This document shows, piece by piece, positions 60,177 through 64,000 of a stretch of 64,000 nucleotides of DNA. The stretch's first letter is position 1, and each line of letters opens with the position of its first letter. The notes beneath the pieces were generated by a model. The model was not told the DNA's origin. It worked only from the letters and a program-made list of their open reading frames with translations, and did not search any database. The translations under genes and the position numbers were made by a program. Origin of the DNA: Sulfitobacter maritimus (GTDB lineage: Bacteria; Pseudomonadota; Alphaproteobacteria; Rhodobacterales; Rhodobacteraceae); contig NZ_JABVBB010000028.1 of the NCBI RefSeq assembly GCF_013346665.1, forward strand, positions 115,074 to 179,073, in the 5' to 3' direction.

Positions 60177-62792
60177 ATGGACTTGAGTAAGTTCACGGAA
60201 AGATCGCGCGGTTTCATTCAGGCTGCGCAAACAATAGCTACTCGGGAAAGCCACCAACGGCTGGCCCCTGAGCATGTCCTTAAAGCTCTGTTGGACGATG
60301 ACCAAGGTCTCGCACGCAACCTGATCGCTGCTTCGGGCGGTGACGGTGCGCGGGTGATGCAGGCTTTGGATTTGGCGCTTGGCAAGATCCCGAAAGTGAC
60401 CGGGGATGCCGGGCAGGTTTATCTTGATGGTACGACAGCAAAAGTGCTGGCCGAGGCTGAGGAACTAGCCAAGAAAGCGGGCGACAGCTTTGTCACCGTT
60501 GAACGCATCCTGACCGCACTCTGCATGGTGAAATCTGGCGCGAAAACCGCGTTGGAAGCCGGTAAAGTGACGGCGCAGGGGCTGAACAGCGCCATCAATG
60601 ACGTGCGCAAAGGCCGGACTGCTGACAGTGCAACCGCCGAAGAAGGCTATGACGCGCTTAAGAAGTACAGCCTTGATCTTACCGCCCGTGCCGAAGAGGG
60701 CAAAATCGACCCGATCATTGGCCGGGACGAAGAAATTCGCCGTGCCATGCAAGTGTTGAGCCGCCGGACCAAGAACAACCCGGTGCTGATCGGTGAGCCG
60801 GGCGTGGGTAAAACCGCCATCGCGGAAGGCTTGGCGTTGCGGATTGTGGATGGTGACGTGCCCGAAAGCCTGCGCAACAAGCGTTTGCTTGCGCTCGACA
60901 TGGGGGCGTTGATTGCTGGTGCGAAATACCGCGGTGAATTTGAAGAGCGTCTGAAAGCCGTGCTGACCGAGGTCACCGAGGCCGCGGGCGAGGTCATTCT
61001 GTTCATTGACGAGATGCACACGTTGGTTGGGGCCGGTAAGGCAGATGGCGCGATGGATGCGTCGAACCTGCTGAAACCTGCGCTGGCGCGGGGTGAGTTG
61101 CACTGTGTGGGTGCCACGACGCTCGACGAGTATCGCAAATATGTTGAGAAAGACGCAGCTCTTGCGCGGCGGTTCCAGCCGGTGATCGTGCAGGAACCGA
61201 CGGTCGAAGACACCGTCTCGATCCTGCGTGGTATTAAGGAGAAGTATGAGTTGCACCATGGTGTGCGCATCTCCGACACTGCGTTGGTGGCAGCGGCGAC
61301 ACTGAGCCATCGCTACATCACCGACCGTTTCTTGCCTGACAAGGCGATCGACCTGATGGACGAGGCCGCCAGCCGTCTGCGCATGGAGGTCGACAGCAAG
61401 CCCGAAGAGTTGGACGCGCTGGACCGTCAAATCCTGCAGCTACAGATTGAGGCTGAAGCGCTGAAGAAGGAAGACGATGCCGCATCCAAAGATCGGTTGG
61501 AGGCTTTGCAAAAAGACCTCAGCGATCTGCAGGACCGCAGCGCCGAGATGACAGCGCAGTGGCAGGCCGAGCGTGACAAGCTTGCTGGGGCGCGTGACAT
61601 CAAGGAGAAGCTGGACCATGCCCGTGCCGAACTCGACATCGCGAAACGCGAAGGCAACCTCGCGCGCGCGGGCGAGCTATCTTATGGCGTGATCCCGCAG
61701 CTTGAGCGCGACCTTGAAGAAGCCGAGGGCCGCGAGGACGACATGATGGTCGAAGAGGCCGTGCGTCCGGACCAGATCGCCAGCGTGGTTGAACGTTGGA
61801 CGGGTATTCCTGCGGGCAAAATGCTCGAAGGCGAGCGCGACAAGCTGTTGCGGATGGAAAACCAGTTGCATGATCGGGTGATCGGTCAGAACGCGGCTGT
61901 CAAAGCGGTGGCCAACGCGGTGCGCCGCGCGCGGGCAGGGCTCAACGACGAGAACCGTCCTCTGGGCAGCTTCCTCTTCCTCGGGCCGACTGGTGTGGGT
62001 AAGACCGAGCTGACCAAGGCCGTGGCCGAGTTCCTCTTTGACGACGACAACGCGATGGTGCGCATCGATATGTCGGAGTTCATGGAGAAACATGCAGTGG
62101 CCCGTCTGATCGGTGCGCCTCCGGGCTATGTTGGCTATGATGAGGGCGGTGTGCTGACCGAAGCGGTACGCCGGCGTCCTTATCAGGTTGTGTTGTTCGA
62201 CGAGGTCGAAAAGGCGCATCCGGATGTCTTCAACGTGCTGTTGCAGGTGCTTGACGATGGTGTGCTGACCGATGGTCAGGGCCGCACGGTCGACTTCAAG
62301 CAGACGCTGATCGTGCTGACCTCCAACCTTGGGGCGCAGGCCTTGAGCCAACTGCCCGAAGGCGGGGACATGGCGGCAGCTAAACGTGATGTGATGGACG
62401 CAGTTCGGGCGCACTTCCGGCCTGAGTTCCTGAACCGTTTGGATGAGACGATCATCTTTGACCGGCTGGGCCGTGCGGATATGGACGGGATCGTCGATAT
62501 TCAGATGGCGCGGCTGCTCAAGCGGCTTGCGGGTCGGAAGATCACACTTGATCTGGATGACGCCGCGCGCAAATGGCTGGCCGATGAGGGCTATGACCCG
62601 GTCTTCGGGGCGCGACCTTTGAAGCGGGTGATCCAGCGCACGGTACAAGATCCGCTGGCTGAGATGCTGCTGGCCGGGGATGTGAAGGACGGCGATACCG
62701 TCACCGTCCGCGCCGGGGCCGATGGGCTGATCATCGGCGATCAGGTGGCAGCATCAAACCGGCCCAAGCCGGATGATGCGACAGTACATTAA
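60177..62792 (+). CDS. clpB: ATP-dependent disaggregase ClpB
   Basis: An 871-residue Hsp100 chaperone that dissolves aggregates with DnaK. The N-domain is at 1-145 ([18 protein letters not shown]). NBD1 has Walker A GEPGVGKT near 205 and the pore loop [16 protein letters not shown]. The M-domain coiled coil spans about 410-520 ([18 protein letters not shown] and similar). NBD2 has Walker [23 protein letters not shown], and a pore loop around [13 protein letters not shown]. Length is normal. A sigma-32-type promoter lies upstream and a strong terminator downstream. There is no IGF/IGL loop for ClpP, as expected. Confidence 0.98.
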   Translation: MDLSKFTERSRGFIQAAQTIATRESHQRLAPEHVLKALLDDDQGLARNLIAASGGDGARVMQALDLALGKIPKVTGDAGQVYLDGTTAKVLAEAEELAKKAGDSFVTVERILTALCMVKSGAKTALEAGKVTAQGLNSAINDVRKGRTADSATAEEGYDALKKYSLDLTARAEEGKIDPIIGRDEEIRRAMQVLSRRTKNNPVLIGEPGVGKTAIAEGLALRIVDGDVPESLRNKRLLALDMGALIAGAKYRGEFEERLKAVLTEVTEAAGEVILFIDEMHTLVGAGKADGAMDASNLLKPALARGELHCVGATTLDEYRKYVEKDAALARRFQPVIVQEPTVEDTVSILRGIKEKYELHHGVRISDTALVAAATLSHRYITDRFLPDKAIDLMDEAASRLRMEVDSKPEELDALDRQILQLQIEAEALKKEDDAASKDRLEALQKDLSDLQDRSAEMTAQWQAERDKLAGARDIKEKLDHARAELDIAKREGNLARAGELSYGVIPQLERDLEEAEGREDDMMVEEAVRPDQIASVVERWTGIPAGKMLEGERDKLLRMENQLHDRVIGQNAAVKAVANAVRRARAGLNDENRPLGSFLFLGPTGVGKTELTKAVAEFLFDDDNAMVRIDMSEFMEKHAVARLIGAPPGYVGYDEGGVLTEAVRRRPYQVVLFDEVEKAHPDVFNVLLQVLDDGVLTDGQGRTVDFKQTLIVLTSNLGAQALSQLPEGGDMAAAKRDVMDAVRAHFRPEFLNRLDETIIFDRLGRADMDGIVDIQMARLLKRLAGRKITLDLDDAARKWLADEGYDPVFGARPLKRVIQRTVQDPLAEMLLAGDVKDGDTVTVRAGADGLIIGDQVAASNRPKPDDATVH

Positions 62793-62800
62793 CTGACAAA

Positions 62801-62829
62801 GAAAAGGGCCGGGTGTTCCGGCCCTTTTC
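62801..62829 (+). terminator. Rho-independent terminator of clpB
   Basis: A 12-bp perfect stem (GAAAAGGGCCGG at 62801-62812 with its complement at 62818-62829) and a 5-base loop, ending in CTTTTCT. It lies 9 bases past the clpB stop. Confidence 0.88.
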
Positions 62830-62998
62830 TGTTCAAAGATTGGAAGCTTTCCGCCCGGAGGCGCACCGGGCGTCGCTTTCCCTCCCCGCCGGATGGCGAT
62901 ATTGCGCGCTTACCTTATGTCGGACTGCCCGAGACCCTTGCGGAACCACGCCAAACTTTGGGTCTCGACGCCCACGAGGGAGGGCGATGCCCTAAGCG

Positions 62999-63430
62999 CT
63001 ATTCTCCAATCGCCTCTTTCGCGATCTCATCCATCAGACTCTGCACCTCCTGCATCGGCCCTTCGGGGAAGGCACGATATCCAATCGTCACTTCCTCACT
63101 GTCGGGCAGTTGCATGACAAAGATATCATAGGGGCAGAAGCCCAAGTTCATCGGATCAGCCTCCATCACCTTGCGCGACAGGGAAGCCGAGCAGAAGCTA
63201 AACACATCGGCAGCCTCAAACACCTTTACATCCGAGCCGACATCCGCGCCGGTGCGGTCGAGCATGTCGCCCACGTGGCTCACATTCTCAAGCACCAACC
63301 CTTGGTTCAATATCGCATTCTCAACCCCAAAGGTTACATCGCCGAAACTTTGGTCGGTGGTATAGGTGATCATTTCTTCAGCGTGGGCAGCGCTCGCCAA
63401 TAGGGCGGCTGCAAAGATAAGACGGACCAT
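62999..63430 (-). CDS. DUF302 family periplasmic protein
   Basis: A 143-residue protein. The signal peptide covers residues 1-17 (IFAAALLASAAHA). A DUF302-like fold follows: TTDQSFGDVTFGVENAILNQG, VLENVSHVGDMLDRTGADVG and the AADVFSFCSASLSRKVMEAD segment, plus CPYDIFVMQL. DUF302 binds small ligands in some structures; function here is unknown. Single gene, convergent with clpB. Confidence 0.85.
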   Translation of the reverse strand: MVRLIFAAALLASAAHAEEMITYTTDQSFGDVTFGVENAILNQGLVLENVSHVGDMLDRTGADVGSDVKVFEAADVFSFCSASLSRKVMEADPMNLGFCPYDIFVMQLPDSEEVTIGYRAFPEGPMQEVQSLMDEIAKEAIGE

Positions 63431-63516
63431 AGTGACACTCCTTAATCCGGGCAGAAGGATCTGGTGCAGCCTGCGCCGGGCGCTTGCATGTATTGAGTAT
63501 AGCCGGGAGCACGCAA

Positions 63517-63603
63517 ATGGCCAATCGCGGGATCAACAAGCAAACGGTCAAGTTTGATGGCTATGCGGACGAGGATGGCGCAAGTCTAAAGGCGCGGATC
63601 TAA
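63517..63603 (+). CDS. Possible 28-residue small protein
   Basis: ATG at 63517 preceded by GGGAG at 7 bases. It encodes MANRGINKQTVKFDGYADE followed by DGASLKARI and a stop. A charged, soluble-looking peptide with no recognised family. Support is only the ribosome-binding site and open frame, so chance is possible. Confidence 0.3.
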   Translation: MANRGINKQTVKFDGYADEDGASLKARI

Positions 63604-63906
63604 CCGCGCATGTCACACACTATATATGCAGCGCGTTTTTTGCGACGTCCGTTTGCCGTGTCAGGGGACCATGCGACGAATCCTATCAGGCCACTGGCCT
63701 CGGATCCGCCTGCGAGTCGCGCGATTCTTCACGCCGAGTCGGCCGAAAATGCCCCTGCGCCTGTGGATAAGTGGTTGCGGTAACAAAAATCCTGTCTGCC
63801 CGATACTCTTGTGCCAATATCTGCCTGCGATGAGGTCGCGTAATCCATTGATTGCAGACGATAATCTAAGAAGCTGAGAGAAACCGCACAAAAGGCAGAA
63901 AAAGGG
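63604..63906. other. Non-coding stretch with a DnaA-type 9-mer
   Basis: I see no convincing gene. Open frames on both strands here are short and not protein-like. TGTGGATAA at 63772-63780 is a perfect DnaA-box complement. The remainder is mixed composition. Confidence 0.35.
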
Positions 63907-63936
63907 CTTGCGGGTTTTGGTCACTAACACTAGAAC
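63907..63936 (+). promoter_or_regulatory. Strong promoter-like element reading out of the window
   Basis: CTTGCG (63907-63912) and TAGAAC (63931-63936) with an 18-base spacer, within a stretch AAAAAGGGCTTGCGGG. This resembles stable-RNA promoters of Rhodobacteraceae as I recall them, so an rRNA or tRNA gene could begin to the right of 64000. Nothing in the window confirms this. Confidence 0.3.
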
Positions 63937-64000
63937 CCCCCTTACCGGCGGCGCAGCGATGCACCAACGGGGCGCCAGACGGGGCGGACGGAAGCGGAGA

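Noticed and set aside
63626..63877. An 83-codon plus-strand frame near the right end
   Set aside because: Composition and lack of a ribosome-binding site are not protein-like.
1..64000. CRISPR arrays, insertion sequences, prophage genes, riboswitches and rRNA genes
   Set aside because: No direct repeat arrays, transposase or integrase motifs, known aptamer cores, or rRNA segments were seen.

Overview
The window is GC-rich, almost fully coding chromosomal DNA from an alphaproteobacterium of the Rhodobacteraceae (Roseobacter group), possibly Sulfitobacter or a close relative. The evidence is the family mix (DUF1674 Sdh assembly factor, DUF3035 lipoprotein, a bidomain ALDH16-type dehydrogenase, a 41-residue L36), nicking-type MutL motifs, and many 4-base ATGA/GTGA gene overlaps. 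I see no phage, transposase, integrase or CRISPR array. It reads as core genome with metabolic and transport modules.

Layout. 1-5322 (minus): the translation/RNA block rbfA - DUF2233 - truB - DUF1643 - RTX protein - rpsO - pnp, with pnp cut by the left edge. 5421-12952: dapB, a small secreted protein whose 3' end looks frameshifted, DUF1674, a NusB/RsmB rRNA methyltransferase, then heparinase-like - purH - lspA - DUF3035 lipoprotein. 13017-19136: a paired M16 peptidase operon (one active, one lacking the zinc motif) convergent with deoC - ALDH16. 19314-23229: a four-gene Mn/Fe-type ABC importer behind tandem operator-like repeats and apparently leaderless. 23525-27651: mutL - rmuC - serine/threonine dehydratase-like. 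27786-32413: five genes, each overlapping the next by 4 bases (FAD oxidoreductase - DUF1365 - GPH/MFS transporter - DUF3833 - SDR), matching by my recollection the RpoE/ChrR singlet-oxygen operon of Rhodobacter sphaeroides.

32416-34762 (minus): saccharopine-dehydrogenase-like enzyme, GST and histidine phosphatase. 34923-38984: an orphan molybdenum formate dehydrogenase catalytic subunit and an M20 amidase. 38992-42176: a hybrid PAS histidine kinase and OmpR-type regulator, divergent from an anchored cytochrome c. 42337-51019: a complete branched-chain-type ABC importer (LivG, H, M, substrate-binding protein, LivF) bracketed by two different CoA-ligase-type enzymes, suggesting uptake and CoA activation of a carboxylic acid. 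51056-54205: FbpB-like iron permease and FbpA-like iron-binding protein, convergent around a hairpin-rich gap, with no ATPase gene nearby.

54333-64000: YghU-type glutathione enzyme, rpmJ, tRNA-Val(GAC), an N-formylglutamate amidohydrolase-like protein, DNA polymerase IV with an N-terminal zinc ribbon, NUDIX hydrolase, pyrF, a 104-residue conserved-looking unknown, clpB behind a sigma-32-like promoter, a DUF302 protein, and a mostly non-coding right end with a possible 28-codon gene and a strong promoter-like element pointing out of the window.

No overtly novel defence or mobile system was found. The best leads are the overlapping FAD/DUF1365/MFS/DUF3833/SDR operon, the metal importer with its operators, leaderless start and extended permease, the dual-ligase Liv cluster, the hairpin-rich gap at 52.8-53.0 kb, and the frameshifted small secreted protein at 6.3 kb.
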